Source of the DNA: Pseudomonadota bacterium
Lineage (GTDB): Bacteria; Pseudomonadota; Gammaproteobacteria; Xanthomonadales; Rhodanobacteraceae
Assembly: GCA_021793575.1 (NCBI GenBank)
Contig: JAJYSM010000010.1
Location: 1-64,000 of the forward strand
Reading direction: 5' to 3'
Length of the DNA: 64,000 nucleotides
Position 1 is the stretch's first letter. Every line of letters starts with the position of its first letter. The position numbers were made by a program, and so were the translations under genes. This document shows, piece after piece, positions 45,467 to 55,017 of the stretch. A model generated the notes under the pieces. The model was not told the origin of the DNA and searched no databases. It saw nothing but the letters and a program-made list of their open reading frames with translations.

Positions 45467-47437
45467 TCAGGGTGACGCGGGCGATTCGGCAAGCACCACC
45501 CGGTTGCGCCCGGCGGCCTTGGCTTGATAGAGCGCCCGGTCGGCGCGATCGAGCAGGCCTTCCAGAGCCTCCGCCGAATCATTCAGCTGTGCCAGGCCGA
45601 GACTGATCGTCACGTGCAGATCGGCGGCAATGTCACCCAGTTCCAGCGCGATGACGCGCTCGCGCAATCGCTCGGCGACCAGCCGGCCGGTCTCGAGAGC
45701 GGTCTGCGGCAGGATCACCAGGAACTCCTCGCCACCGACCCGGCCGAAACAATCGAAACCGCGCAACGCATCGGTACACGCAGCCACCAGCCGCACCAGC
45801 ACCCTGTCTCCGACCTGGTGGCCATGGAGGTCGTTGATGCGCTTGAAGTGGTCGATGTCGAGCACGATGACCGTCAGCGGCGCACCGGTCTGACGGGCCT
45901 CCCGTATCGCCGCGGCCATCACCTGCTCGATCCGGCGGCGATTGGCCGTGCCGGTCAGCGCATCGGTCATCGCCAGCGAATGCAGCCGGCGGGACTGGCG
46001 CAATTGCCGTAGCGTCTGCCAGACCAGTCCCAGCAACAACAGGCTGCCGAGCAGCATGGCGAGGCTCTGCCAGTCCCGCGCACGTTGCATCGCAGCCAGC
46101 TGCCGGCTTTGCAGTGCACTCTCTTCCTTGATGCGGCGGTCTTCCTGGTCACGCCGGGCGGTGTCGAACTGATAGCTCATCAAGGTCGTGTTGTAACGCC
46201 GGGCGTTGTGGTCCAGCGCCGCGCGCACATGGATCGTGCGGCGCAGGTCGACCACCGCCTGGGCGTAATGGCCCAGCGCCCCCTGGCTGCGGGCACGCGC
46301 ATCCAGCAGTTCGGCCAGATAACGCAGATTGCCACTGGACTGCAGCAGTTTTTCGGCCTTGTTGTAACCGGCAATGGCCTGCGCGTGATGGCCCAGGCCA
46401 GCATCGGCTTCCGCTCTTTGCAGGGTGATCATGTCCTGATTGGAATGATCCGCCGCCTGGCCGAATTCGCTCTGGGCCTGATCCAGCGCTGCCAGTGCTT
46501 CGACATATCGACCCGTCAGATTGAAGGCTTCCGCCTGCCCGAGAAGGATCGAGCCGAGGCCTTCACGATCGCCGATACCGCGCGCCAACGCCAGCGCCGC
46601 CGCGAAATGCCGCAGCGCCGAGGGTTGATTCGACGATTCGGACTCGAGGAAGCCGAGTTGCGCCTCGACCGCCATCTGCTGCCGCAGATCGTGCCGTTGC
46701 TCGGCGTAGGTCAGCGACTGATCCATGTATTTTCGCGCTTCGACAAATTCACCCATGCGGCGATAGGCGATCGCGATGTTGAGCAGGTTCAGCTCGGCCT
46801 CCCCGGTTTCGCCCGCCTGCTCGTAGTCGCGCTGCGCCTGCAGAAAGTCCACCAGTCCCAGCGCCGGTTCGCCGAGCAGGGACTGCACGTTGCCGCGCCA
46901 GGACAAGCCGTCAGCGACCAGTCGCAGGTTCTCGGCATGCCGGGCGACCTCGATTCCGGCCGTGTAATCGGCCAATGCATCGCGCGGCGTCGTGAGCGAT
47001 TCCTGGTGCGCACCCTTGCAATAGTGGAAATTGGCCTCGGCGTCCGCATAGTCGATTCGCCGCGCATCCTCGATACCCTGTTGCGCATAGGCCACACCCT
47101 GGGCCGGCTGGTCGTCCATGCCGAGCACGCAATAGGTATACCGATAGCGCAGCGCCCGGCGCGCATCGCCGGCCGGCACCAGACTGTCGAGTCGGGCCAG
47201 CACCTGCTTCGTCTGCACCTGGGTGGCGGGTGACAACTCACCCCGCTCAAGGCGTCCGGCCAGCCGGTCGAAGGCAGCCGCATGGCCCGGCGACGGAGTG
47301 CCCGGCGGCTGCCCGCCAATGGCCGGCAGCACTGCCGCAACGGACAGGACCATGCACGAGAGCAGCGATTTCAATCCGAACAACGCGTGATCCACCAGGC
47401 TTGGGTACGCGCCGCTCCATGGCAGGGGCCGCTCCAT
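45467..47437 (-). CDS. TPR-GGDEF diguanylate cyclase
   Basis: A 656-residue membrane-anchored signalling protein. An N-terminal signal-like segment (20-42) leads to a periplasmic region of repeated TPR-like helix pairs (about 95-420), a coiled coil (RRDQEDRRIKEESALQSRQL), a membrane helix (about 455-473, LAMLLGSLLLLGLVWQTL) and a GGDEF domain: MTDALTGTANRRR, VIVLDIDHFKRINDLHGHQV, active-site GGEEF (about 570). RGFD five residues before GGEEF is a complete RxxD inhibitory I-site. It should make c-di-GMP in response to a periplasmic cue. It is convergent with the CLC gene. Confidence 0.88.
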   Translation of the reverse strand: MERPLPWSGAYPSLVDHALFGLKSLLSCMVLSVAAVLPAIGGQPPGTPSPGHAAAFDRLAGRLERGELSPATQVQTKQVLARLDSLVPAGDARRALRYRYTYCVLGMDDQPAQGVAYAQQGIEDARRIDYADAEANFHYCKGAHQESLTTPRDALADYTAGIEVARHAENLRLVADGLSWRGNVQSLLGEPALGLVDFLQAQRDYEQAGETGEAELNLLNIAIAYRRMGEFVEARKYMDQSLTYAEQRHDLRQQMAVEAQLGFLESESSNQPSALRHFAAALALARGIGDREGLGSILLGQAEAFNLTGRYVEALAALDQAQSEFGQAADHSNQDMITLQRAEADAGLGHHAQAIAGYNKAEKLLQSSGNLRYLAELLDARARSQGALGHYAQAVVDLRRTIHVRAALDHNARRYNTTLMSYQFDTARRDQEDRRIKEESALQSRQLAAMQRARDWQSLAMLLGSLLLLGLVWQTLRQLRQSRRLHSLAMTDALTGTANRRRIEQVMAAAIREARQTGAPLTVIVLDIDHFKRINDLHGHQVGDRVLVRLVAACTDALRGFDCFGRVGGEEFLVILPQTALETGRLVAERLRERVIALELGDIAADLHVTISLGLAQLNDSAEALEGLLDRADRALYQAKAAGRNRVVLAESPASP

Positions 47438-47624
47438 GGCAAGGCATGTGCTGCGCGATTATGCGCAGACGCAGCCTGACTTGTCCGCGCGCCGCCTTTG
47501 ACGGAGCGGCAGCCGAACGCTGGCCGCTCGATCACCGACGCAATGCAGCTGCTCCATCGGGAAGCTGGCCCGTGGCATGGCTAACGGCCAATGGCGGTAT
47601 TACTTGAGCGGCTGATTTTCCGTT

Positions 47625-47640
47625 GCCCCCGAACGGGGGC
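47625..47640. repeat. GC-rich hairpin upstream of cca
   Basis: GCCCCC-GAAC-GGGGGC, a perfect 6-bp stem 23 bases before the cca start. No U-tract on either strand. It may lie in the cca 5'-UTR. Confidence 0.4.
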
Positions 47641-47663
47641 CTTGCGCATGGCAGAATCCACCG

Positions 47664-48911
47664 ATGGATATCTATCTGGTCGGTGGCGCAGTCCGCGACA
47701 GCTTGCTGGGACGGCCGGTGGTCGACCGCGACCACGTGGTGGTGGGCGCGCGGCCGGAGGATCTGCTGGCGCTGGGCTACAAGCCGGTGGGCAAGGACTT
47801 CCCGGTGTTCCTGCATCCTGCCACCGGCGAGGAGTACGCGCTGGCACGCACCGAGCGCAAGAGCGGCCATGGCTACCACGGCTTCGTGTTCCAGGCTGAT
47901 GCCACGGTGACGCTGGAACAGGATCTGGCCCGGCGCGACCTCACCATCAACGCGATCGCGCGGGACGCGCACGGTGCGCTGACCGATCCCCACCACGGCG
48001 TGCGCGACATCGAGGCACGCGTGCTGCGGCATGTCTCGCCCGCGTTCGTCGAGGATCCGGTGCGCGTGCTGCGGGTGGCACGCTTCGCCGCGCGCTTTGC
48101 ACCGCTGGGTTTTTCCGTCGCCGCCGAGACGATGGCACTGATGCGGCAGATGGTGCGCGACGGCGAGGTGGATCATCTGGTGCCCGAGCGGGTGTGGGCG
48201 GAAACGCGCAAGGCGCTGGCCGAACCGCAGCCGTCGGCGTTCCTGCGCGTGCTGCGCGAGTGCGGCGCGCTGGCGGTGCTGTTTCCGGAGATCGACGCGC
48301 TGTACGGCGTGCCGCAGCGGGCCGAGTTCCATCCGGAGATCGACACCGGCGCGCATCTGGAGCTGGTGCTGGATGCGGCCGCGACGCTCGCGCCGGGCAA
48401 CGACGTGGTCGGCTTCTGTGCGCTGGTGCACGACCTCGGCAAGGCGCTGACGCCGGTGGAAGAACTGCCGCGCCACGTCGGGCACGAGCATCGCGGCGTG
48501 GCGCCACTGCGCGCGCTGGCGACGCGGCTGAAGGTGCCGACCGAGCACGCCGCGCTGGCTGAGCAGGTCTGCCGCGAGCATCTCAACGCGCATCGCGCGT
48601 TCGAACTGAAGCCGGCCACGCTGCTGAAGCTGCTGGGTGCGCTGGATGCGCTGCGCCGACCCGCGCGGCTGGAGCTGTTTCTGGCCGCGTGCGAGGCCGA
48701 CAAGCGTGGCCGCCTCGGCCATGCGCAGGACACCTACCCGCAGGCCGCGTATCTGCGCGCGGCGCGCGCGGCGGCGGCGGCAGTCGATGCCGCCGCGTTC
48801 GTGGCGCAGGGGCTGTCCGGCCCGGCGATCGGCACGGCGATGGAAGCGGCGCGGATCGTGGCGCTGCAGCAGCTGAAGACAGCTCAGGCGCTGGGTTCAG
48901 CGGGCGGCTGA
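47664..48911 (+). CDS. cca: CCA-adding tRNA nucleotidyltransferase
   Basis: A 415-residue class II nucleotidyltransferase that builds or repairs the tRNA 3' CCA end. N-terminal [20 protein letters not shown] with the catalytic DRD, then [12 protein letters not shown] and [20 protein letters not shown]. The C-terminal half has an HD phosphohydrolase motif, [18 protein letters not shown] plus [10 protein letters not shown], as in E. coli Cca (412 residues), which also has 2',3'-cyclic phosphatase activity. The start is supported by family length; the ribosome-binding site is weak. Confidence 0.94.
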   Translation: MDIYLVGGAVRDSLLGRPVVDRDHVVVGARPEDLLALGYKPVGKDFPVFLHPATGEEYALARTERKSGHGYHGFVFQADATVTLEQDLARRDLTINAIARDAHGALTDPHHGVRDIEARVLRHVSPAFVEDPVRVLRVARFAARFAPLGFSVAAETMALMRQMVRDGEVDHLVPERVWAETRKALAEPQPSAFLRVLRECGALAVLFPEIDALYGVPQRAEFHPEIDTGAHLELVLDAAATLAPGNDVVGFCALVHDLGKALTPVEELPRHVGHEHRGVAPLRALATRLKVPTEHAALAEQVCREHLNAHRAFELKPATLLKLLGALDALRRPARLELFLAACEADKRGRLGHAQDTYPQAAYLRAARAAAAAVDAAAFVAQGLSGPAIGTAMEAARIVALQQLKTAQALGSAGG

Positions 48912-48922
48912 CCGCACCTCGG

Positions 48923-50116
48923 CTACAACCGGTCGCGCCGATCGGCCCGCAGCAGCTCGGCCGGCAGCGGCAGCGGGTCGAGGCCGCGGGCCAGCAGCAT
49001 CGCCTGAAATCTTTCGCCCATCTGGTCGGGCAGCATCAGCTTCTTCACCTGCTGCGCCAGCCGGTAGCGGCCGTGCTCATCACCGGCCGCGGCCTGCGCC
49101 TGCTCGAATACTTCCTGCAGCCCGGCGCCGATCAGGAACTGCGCCTGCGGCAGATAGCCGGCCACATCGAAACCGGCGCTGTGGCCGGCCTCGGCCAGCG
49201 CGGTGAAATCGACCGACGCGGTGAGGTCGTTCAATCCCGGCAGATACAAAGGATCGTTGTGCGCGCGATGGCGGTAATGCGCCATCAGCGTGCCGTCGTC
49301 GCGCTCGGCCAGGTAGAACTCGCGGCGCACGTAGCCGTAGTCGACAAACAGCAGCAAACCCGCGCTGAGCGAACCAGACACCGCCTGGATCCAGTACGGC
49401 AGCTGCGGCAGGATTTCCGAGCGGTAACCGTCGGCGAGCGGCAGGCCGAGGCCGCGTTCGACGTGGCGCACGGCGCCGGCCACCAGCGCATCGGCCGGCC
49501 GATCGACGCGACGCAGGCGGCCCTCGCCATCCAGCGTCACGTGCTCCTCGTACACCTCGCCGTCGCGCACGCTGAAGCGCGTGGCCGGCAGCGCGTCGAT
49601 CACCTCGTTGGCGAACAGCACGCCGCGCCAGTCGCGCTCGGGCGGGCGATCGAGCCACTGCACGCGCGCGTTGAGTGCGGCGGGAAGATTCGCGTGCAGG
49701 CGCTCGCGCTGGCGCTCACGCAGGTCGGCGCTGGGTTCCAGGATCAGGTACTGCCGCGGCAGCGTGCCGCTGGCAGCCAGCGCCTGCAGCGCCGCTTCGG
49801 CGAACGCGCCGCTGCCGCCGCCGAGTTCGAGGAAGTCGGCCGACTCGCCCAGCATCGCCAGCACCGGCTGCACCGCGTTCACCACGCAGCGCGCGAACAG
49901 CTCGCCCAGCTCCGGCGCAGTGACGAAATCGCCGGCGGCGCCGAACTTGGTGCGCCCGGCGCTGTAGTAGCCGAGGCCCGGTGCGTACAGGCAGCGCTCC
50001 ATGTACTGCGCGAACGACAGCGGCCCCTGCACCGCGATGAGTTCGCGCAGCAGCTGCAGCAGGCGGTCGGAATGCGCGCGTTCGGCGGCGCTGGGTTCGG
50101 GAAGGCGGGATTGCAT
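48923..50116 (-). CDS. MidA/NDUFAF7-like SAM methyltransferase
   Basis: A 397-residue class I methyltransferase of the DUF185 family. Signatures: GPLSFAQYMERCLYAPGLGY, YYSAGRTKFGAAGDFVTAPE, FLELGGGSGAFAEAALQAL (SAM loop), VLFANEVIDALPATRF and GLLLFVDYGYVRREFYL. The mitochondrial member NDUFAF7 methylates a complex I subunit; bacterial function is less certain. Start at the ATG at 50116; the longer frame begins at a TTG. It is convergent with cca. Confidence 0.88.
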   Translation of the reverse strand: MQSRLPEPSAAERAHSDRLLQLLRELIAVQGPLSFAQYMERCLYAPGLGYYSAGRTKFGAAGDFVTAPELGELFARCVVNAVQPVLAMLGESADFLELGGGSGAFAEAALQALAASGTLPRQYLILEPSADLRERQRERLHANLPAALNARVQWLDRPPERDWRGVLFANEVIDALPATRFSVRDGEVYEEHVTLDGEGRLRRVDRPADALVAGAVRHVERGLGLPLADGYRSEILPQLPYWIQAVSGSLSAGLLLFVDYGYVRREFYLAERDDGTLMAHYRHRAHNDPLYLPGLNDLTASVDFTALAEAGHSAGFDVAGYLPQAQFLIGAGLQEVFEQAQAAAGDEHGRYRLAQQVKKLMLPDQMGERFQAMLLARGLDPLPLPAELLRADRRDRL

Positions 50117-50233
50117 GCAAGCTGCCGGTGACAAAGCGCGGCAAGCATAACCGATGCCCTTGTGCGGCTCCTTGCCAGCACGCGCCCCTCAACCCCTTCG
50201 TCTCTCCTGCAAGGGGGGCAAGAGGTAGCTCGC

Positions 50234-52435
50234 TCAGAAATCCTTCTGCAGGCTCAGGTACACGCCACGGCGCGGGCCGAACTGCGGGGCGCCCACGCCG
50301 ATGCCGGTGCCGTCACGCAGCTCGTAGGTGCGATCCAGCGCATTGATCAGCGCCAGCTGGGTGTGCAGTTTGCCGAAGCCGGCGACATGGAAGTCGTGCG
50401 ATACGTTGAGGTTGAGCTGAAAGTAGGACGGCAGCGACAGGCCATTGGGTACCGCGCCACCTTTGCGCAGGCCGCTGCCGAACAGGTAGTCGGCTCCCAC
50501 CCGGGTCGCCGGATCGAACGCATAACTGATGCCGCCGGACGAGGTCAGCTTCTGGTCGTGATCAAGATGGATGTAGTGGTCGTAGATGTAGGCCAGATCC
50601 TGCGGCGAGAAATTGTACTGGCCGGTGATGATGCGCTTGCCCATCGCGCGGCTGTAGGCCAGGTTGAAGTAGGCCGAGAGCGGGCCCTCGGCATAGTTCA
50701 CCGAGAATTCGGCACCGCGCACACGGCCGTAGCGGTAGTTGAAGGTGGAGTACACCAGGGCCTGGCCGAACTGGCCCTCGTCCTGCAGCCGGTTGACGTT
50801 GCGGTCGTAGGCATCCAGCCCCACCGTCCACGCCGAGCCGAAGTTCTGCGAGATGCCGACGTCGTAGTAATCCGAGCGCTCGGCCAGCGGCGTGTTGTTG
50901 CCGTTGGTCGGCAGGGCATTGGTGGTGCCGACGAATTTTTCGAGATTGGCGGTGGAGATCATCTCGCTGGCCGGCGGCGTGAAGTAGCGCGAGTAGCCGG
51001 CGTGCAGCGTGGTGCTGTCGGTGGCCTGATACACCACGCCCAACCGCGGGCTCAGCTGGCTCTCGCTGCGGAACGCGCGGTACTGGTCGGCGCGCAGGCC
51101 GTAGTTCACCGTCCACTTGTCGCCGATGCTCCACTCGTCCTGCACATAGGCGGCCCAGGTGCGGGCGATGAGGCGGTTGCCATCGAGGATGGCGATCGGC
51201 GTGGTGCTGCTCTGGTTGCCGGCCGCGTCGGCCGGAAACACCAGCGAATCGGTGCGGCTGGCGGCGTGTTCGAAGCTGCCGTACAGGCCGTATCGCAGGG
51301 TGTTGACGTCGCCCAGCGGCATGGAGAAATCCGCCTGCAGCGTGCTCGCGCGATTGGCGCGATGCACGCCGGCGGCGACGCCGTTGAACATCAGATCGCC
51401 GATAGTGTCGGGGCTGAAGCCGACGCTGGTGTAACGCTGGCCCAGCGATACCTGATAGTCGGTCTTGCCCAGCTTGCCCTGCAGCGCCAACACGCCGAAG
51501 CGGATGTTTTCGCGCTGCTGTTCGTTGAGACTGGCGGAATTGAAATTCACCGTGTCCAGATAGCCGAACCGCGGCGTCTGGCCGGGATTGTTGGGGATCT
51601 GGAAACGGTTGTTGCTGACGCCGAACAGGAAGCTCAGGCGGGTGGCGTTGTTGATCAGATAGGAGACATCACCGAACGCCTTGAGCTGGTTGGTGTGGTC
51701 GTGGATCGGCTGGCGGCTGGCGGTGGGATTCTCGATGCCGACATTGCTTTCCATGTAGTTGCCGGTGAAAAACCAGCTCCAGCGATCGTTGCTGCCCCAG
51801 ATCGAGGCATTCGGATTGAGCGTGCCGAACGAACCCCCGGTGATGCCCACGCTGCCGCCGTTGCCGAGGTCATGCCCGGTCTTGGTGGTGATGTCGACCA
51901 CCGCGGCGGTGCGCTCGCCGTACTGCGCCGGCAGCGCGCCGTCGAGCAGCTTCACGTTCTGGACGGTGCGCGCATCCAGGCTCTGGCCGAAGCCGGAGAT
52001 CGACTCCGGAATGATCACCCCGTTGATGCGGTATTGCAGGTTCGCGTGGTCACCGCGCACGTGCAGGCCGCCGTAGGAATCCTGCACCACGCCGGGCGCC
52101 TGCAGCAGCACCTGGTTCATCGGCGTGGCTGCCCCCAGTGGCAGCTGTGCAATCGCCTTCACATCGATCACGTACTGGCTGCTGCCGGTATCCGGCGACA
52201 GCGCATTGCGCGCGTCATCCAGCGCCGCCGACACGTCCACCACGCCGAGGTTCCGCGTCTTGACCGGTGGCTTGTGGCGGAGATCATGGCTCGCGTCATC
52301 CCCGGTCGGCGCGGCTGTTGTAGCGGCGGTTGCGGGAGTGGAAGCGACGTCAGCGGCGTGGACAGCTGCCGTGGCAGTGCCCAGCGCAATGGCAAGGCTC
52401 AGGGCAAGCAGGGACGGGTTCATCGAACATTTCAT
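50234..52435 (-). CDS. TonB-dependent receptor, probably zinc-regulated
   Basis: A 733-residue outer-membrane transporter. Signal peptide MKCSMNPSLLALSLAIALG through VHAAD, then an acidic/His linker (DDASHDLRHK), plug domain (QLPLGAATPMNQVLLQAPGV, GLHVRGDHANLQYRINGVII, LDGALPAQYGERTAAVVDI) and a barrel ending in VYLSLQKDF with the terminal Phe. There is no STN domain, so no sigma signalling. A perfect Zur-type palindrome lies 39 bases upstream of the chosen ATG, which also rules out the longer frame starting inside it. By analogy with ZnuD, zinc or a zinc complex is the likely cargo; this is inferred from regulation. Confidence 0.85.
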   Translation of the reverse strand: MKCSMNPSLLALSLAIALGTATAAVHAADVASTPATAATTAAPTGDDASHDLRHKPPVKTRNLGVVDVSAALDDARNALSPDTGSSQYVIDVKAIAQLPLGAATPMNQVLLQAPGVVQDSYGGLHVRGDHANLQYRINGVIIPESISGFGQSLDARTVQNVKLLDGALPAQYGERTAAVVDITTKTGHDLGNGGSVGITGGSFGTLNPNASIWGSNDRWSWFFTGNYMESNVGIENPTASRQPIHDHTNQLKAFGDVSYLINNATRLSFLFGVSNNRFQIPNNPGQTPRFGYLDTVNFNSASLNEQQRENIRFGVLALQGKLGKTDYQVSLGQRYTSVGFSPDTIGDLMFNGVAAGVHRANRASTLQADFSMPLGDVNTLRYGLYGSFEHAASRTDSLVFPADAAGNQSSTTPIAILDGNRLIARTWAAYVQDEWSIGDKWTVNYGLRADQYRAFRSESQLSPRLGVVYQATDSTTLHAGYSRYFTPPASEMISTANLEKFVGTTNALPTNGNNTPLAERSDYYDVGISQNFGSAWTVGLDAYDRNVNRLQDEGQFGQALVYSTFNYRYGRVRGAEFSVNYAEGPLSAYFNLAYSRAMGKRIITGQYNFSPQDLAYIYDHYIHLDHDQKLTSSGGISYAFDPATRVGADYLFGSGLRKGGAVPNGLSLPSYFQLNLNVSHDFHVAGFGKLHTQLALINALDRTYELRDGTGIGVGAPQFGPRRGVYLSLQKDF

Positions 52436-52473
52436 CAAGCGTCTCAATCGCGGCAGATCAGGTAAATTTGAAT

Positions 52474-52488
52474 TGTTATAATATAACA
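52474..52488 (-). promoter_or_regulatory. Zur-box palindrome
   Basis: TGTTATAATATAACA (52474-52488) is a perfect 15-base palindrome; outer bases extend it imperfectly to TTGAAT...ATTCAA. It matches the GTTATANTATAAC core described for gammaproteobacterial Zur sites. It lies in a sharply AT-rich stretch upstream of the minus-strand receptor gene, where a repressor would block the promoter. Confidence 0.75.
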
Positions 52489-52706
52489 TTCAATCCGTTT
52501 CCCGCCTGTGCCAGAAGTCATGGCAACCGGGGCATGTTTGCGCACGCGGGGGCGTGCCAACCGGTAATCGCGAGGCGATCGCGTGGAGCGCGCAGACTGC
52601 CAGCGGCGTGCCGTTGAGTCCGGCTTCACGCGGTATCCCTAGACTGTGGTAACCCGTGTCGGGGGCGCTGCACTGCCCGATGCACCCGCCTCTGAGGGAG
52701 TCCTGC

Positions 52707-53498
52707 ATGAGCCAGTCGCACAGCAAGCAGATTGCCGCCGTGATGGCGCCCGCCGAACCCAGCCGGGTGACCCGGGCGATCCTGGATTTCGTCAGCGAGG
52801 TGCCGGCCAGCAAGATCGGCGACAGCGCCGATCCGGCCGCCGTCGCGCAGCGGCTGGCCAACCGTGCGGCCCAGCGCGCCGCGCTTGCCGCCGGCTCGCT
52901 GGCGCTGCCGCCGGGGCCGCTGGGCTGGCTGACCCTGCTGCCGGAGCTGATCGCGATCTGGCGGATCCAGGCGCAGATGGTCAGTGACATCGCCGCCGCC
53001 TACGGCCGGCACGCCGCGCTGGGGCGCGAGCAGATGCTGTGGTGCCTGTTCCGGCACACCGCGGCACAGGCGTTTCGCGACCTGGTGGTGCAGGTGGGCG
53101 ACCGGCTGGTGTTTCGCCGCATGTCGCACGGCGTGGTGCAGCGCGTGGCCAAGCAGGTCGGCAGCAAGCTCAGCCGGCGCGCGATCGGCGAGGGTGTATC
53201 GCGCTGGCTGCCGGTGATCGGCGCGCTCGGCGTCGGCGCCTATGCCTATGTCGACACGACCCAGGTCGCGCGCACCGCCATCACCCTGTTCAGCGGTGAC
53301 ATGGCGATGGAAGGCGCGGTGGGCGCTGCCGAAGCGACGACCGCCGCCGCGGTGAAGCCGGCGCCGCGCAAGCCGGCCGCCGCGGTGCGCCGCGCGGCCG
53401 ACAAGCTGGGCGACAGCGCGCGCGGTGCCGCGCGCAAGGCGGCCGGCACGGTGCGCAAGGTGGCCGCGCGCAAACCGCGGCCGCCGAAAGCGCCCTGA
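52707..53498 (+). CDS. EcsC-like protein with histone-like tail
   Basis: A 263-residue protein. Residues 20-205 resemble the EcsC family: LPPGPLGWLTLLPELIAIWR, YGRHAALGREQMLWCLFRHT and RWLPVIGALGVGAYAYVDT with a membrane-like glycine-rich helix. The last 60 residues are Ala/Lys/Arg/Pro-rich (KPAPRKPAAAVRRAADKL, RKAAGTVRKVAARKPRPPKA), like the H1-like tails of bacterial DNA-binding proteins. Function is unknown. GAGGGAG precedes the ATG. Its TGA lies inside the first hairpin of a dispersed repeat. Confidence 0.7.
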   Translation: MSQSHSKQIAAVMAPAEPSRVTRAILDFVSEVPASKIGDSADPAAVAQRLANRAAQRAALAAGSLALPPGPLGWLTLLPELIAIWRIQAQMVSDIAAAYGRHAALGREQMLWCLFRHTAAQAFRDLVVQVGDRLVFRRMSHGVVQRVAKQVGSKLSRRAIGEGVSRWLPVIGALGVGAYAYVDTTQVARTAITLFSGDMAMEGAVGAAEATTAAAVKPAPRKPAAAVRRAADKLGDSARGAARKAAGTVRKVAARKPRPPKAP

Positions 53499-53651
53499 GA
53501 GGTTGTGACTATTCAACCTCTCAGGCCGGCCAAGGATGGCCGGTCGCGGATCGGGTACGCCAGTGCCTGATCCGCGTGAGCGAGTCCGGACATGCGCCGG
53601 ACTCGCGATGGAAGAAAACCACAGGAAGTGGTTTTCTTCACAAGCTCTGAG
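53495..53651 (+). repeat. five-hairpin dispersed repeat, copy 1
   Basis: A 157-bp element starting and ending with CTGAG. Five inverted repeats in a row: CTGAGAGGTTG/CAACCTCTCAG (53495-53524), CCGGCCA/TGGCCGG (53526-53543), GCGGATC/GATCCGC (53546-53575), GCGAGTCCGG/CCGGACTCGC (53580-53606), and GAAGAAAACCAC/GTGGTTTTCTTC (53611-53639, perfect 12 bp). The upstream gene's TGA is part of the opening CTGAG. The last hairpin with its U-rich strand could act as a terminator. A second copy is at 56848-57012. Confidence 0.88.
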
Positions 53652-53720
53652 CCTGCGCGCGGGTGACGCCCCGCCCGCTTTGCGGCAAGCTGTCCGCTGG
53701 ACTGCCGCCGGAACCCACGC

Positions 53721-54467
53721 ATGACGCCATCCCACGACCGCCCCGTGGCCCTGATCAGCGGCGCCGGCCGGCGCGTCGGCGCGGTGATCGCGCGCACCCT
53801 GCACGCCGCCGGCTACGATTTGGCGCTGCACTATCGCCACTCCGCCGATGCCGCCCGCGCGCTGGCTGATGAGCTGGAAACGAGGCGCTGCGGCAGCACC
53901 CTGCTGCTGCAGGCCGAACTGGCCGACCTGGCGGCGCTGCCGGCGCTGGTGACACAGCTGCTGGTGCATTACGGCCGACTCGATGCGCTGGTCAACAATG
54001 CCTCGGCGTTCTACCCCACGCCGGTCGGCAGCGCCACGCCGGCGCAGTGGCACGAGCTGTTCGCCTCCAACGCACAGGCGCCGTTCTTTCTCAGCCAGGC
54101 CGCCGTGCCGGCGCTGCGCGCGGCGCGCGGCGGCATCGTCAACCTGGTCGACATCTACGCCGAGCGCCCGCTCGCCGACCATCCGCTGTACTGCATGGCG
54201 AAGGCCGCACTGGCCGCAATGACCCGCTCGCTGGCGCTCGATCTGGCGCCCGTCGTGCGCGTCAACGGTATCGCCCCCGGCGCCGTGCTGTGGCCCAGCG
54301 ATGGCAAGAATGGCGACGACCAGCAGGCCATGCTGGCGCGCACGCCGCTGCAGCGGGCCGGCACACCGGAAGACGTCGCCGGCGCGGTGCTGTGGCTGCT
54401 GCGCGATGCGCCGTATGTCACCGGCCAGATCATCCGCGTGGACGGCGGTCGCACGCTGCCGCTGTGA
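53721..54467 (+). CDS. folM: pteridine reductase (FolM-like SDR)
   Basis: A 248-residue short-chain dehydrogenase. ALISGAGRRVGAVIARTLHA carries the GxGRR variant of the NADPH loop typical of pteridine reductases; NNASAFYPTPVG is the NNAG region; DIYAERPLADHPLYCMAKAA contains the catalytic Tyr-x-x-x-Lys (YCMAK); the C-terminus VTGQIIRVDGGRTLPL is standard. It should reduce dihydromonapterin or dihydropterins, alongside the folK and folB genes facing it. Bases before the ATG hold the dispersed repeat. Confidence 0.88.
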   Translation: MTPSHDRPVALISGAGRRVGAVIARTLHAAGYDLALHYRHSADAARALADELETRRCGSTLLLQAELADLAALPALVTQLLVHYGRLDALVNNASAFYPTPVGSATPAQWHELFASNAQAPFFLSQAAVPALRAARGGIVNLVDIYAERPLADHPLYCMAKAALAAMTRSLALDLAPVVRVNGIAPGAVLWPSDGKNGDDQQAMLARTPLQRAGTPEDVAGAVLWLLRDAPYVTGQIIRVDGGRTLPL

Positions 54468-54527
54468 GCACCGCGATCGAGCGCAACCTGCGGCGCCCGG
54501 CTCGCCAGCGCAGTTCTCCGGTTCCGT

Positions 54528-55016
54528 TCAATCCAACCATCGCTCGAGCGTGAGCGGCTCGCGCTCCACCGGAAAGGCTGCCCACAGCCCGGCCATCGAC
54601 TCACCGCTGAGCGGATGGCGGACGTCCGGCGCGATGTCGGCGAGCGGTCGCAGCACGAACGCGTGCTGCAGTTCCTGGCGCGGAATCTGCAGATGGCCCG
54701 ACCCGGCGAGCACCAGCGCGTCGTACAGCACGATGTCGATGTCCAGCGTGCGGTCGGAGTAGCGCGGCAGGTCGCGGCGGCGGCCGTGGCGGTCCTCCAA
54801 CGCGTGCAGCCAGTCGTTGAGTTCAGCCGGCGCCAGCGTGGTGTCCAGCCCCACCGCCAGATTGACGAACTCCGCGCCGTCGAAACCGATCGACTTGCTG
54901 CGGTAGGCCGGTGACACGTCGAGTGCGCCGAAGCGCGCGCGCAATGCCACCAGCGCGGCACGCAGGTGGCGCTGCGGTTCAAGGTTGGAACCCAGGCTGA
55001 GGTAGACGCGCGCCAT
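54528..55016 (-). CDS. folK: HPPK, hydroxymethyldihydropterin pyrophosphokinase
   Basis: A 162-residue folate enzyme. VYLSLGSNLEPQRHLRAAL, FVNLAVGLDTTL and RYSDRTLDIDIVLYDALVL (Mg-binding Asp pair) followed by IPRQELQHAFVLRPLADIAP are the family blocks. ATG at 55016 is one base after the folB TGA (TGAGATG), so the genes are coupled; the longer start at 55037 would overlap folB. Converges with the pteridine reductase gene. Confidence 0.93.
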   Translation of the reverse strand: MARVYLSLGSNLEPQRHLRAALVALRARFGALDVSPAYRSKSIGFDGAEFVNLAVGLDTTLAPAELNDWLHALEDRHGRRRDLPRYSDRTLDIDIVLYDALVLAGSGHLQIPRQELQHAFVLRPLADIAPDVRHPLSGESMAGLWAAFPVEREPLTLERWLD

Positions 55017-55017
55017 C

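Noticed and set aside
47404-47440. Short direct repeat GCCGCTCCATGGCA at the start of the GGDEF gene
   Set aside because: There are only two imperfect copies of about 13 bases; it probably only offers two candidate ATG starts.
52436-52489. Upstream start for the TonB receptor at 52489
   Set aside because: It would place the ATG inside the AT-rich Zur palindrome and put hydrophilic residues ahead of the signal peptide.
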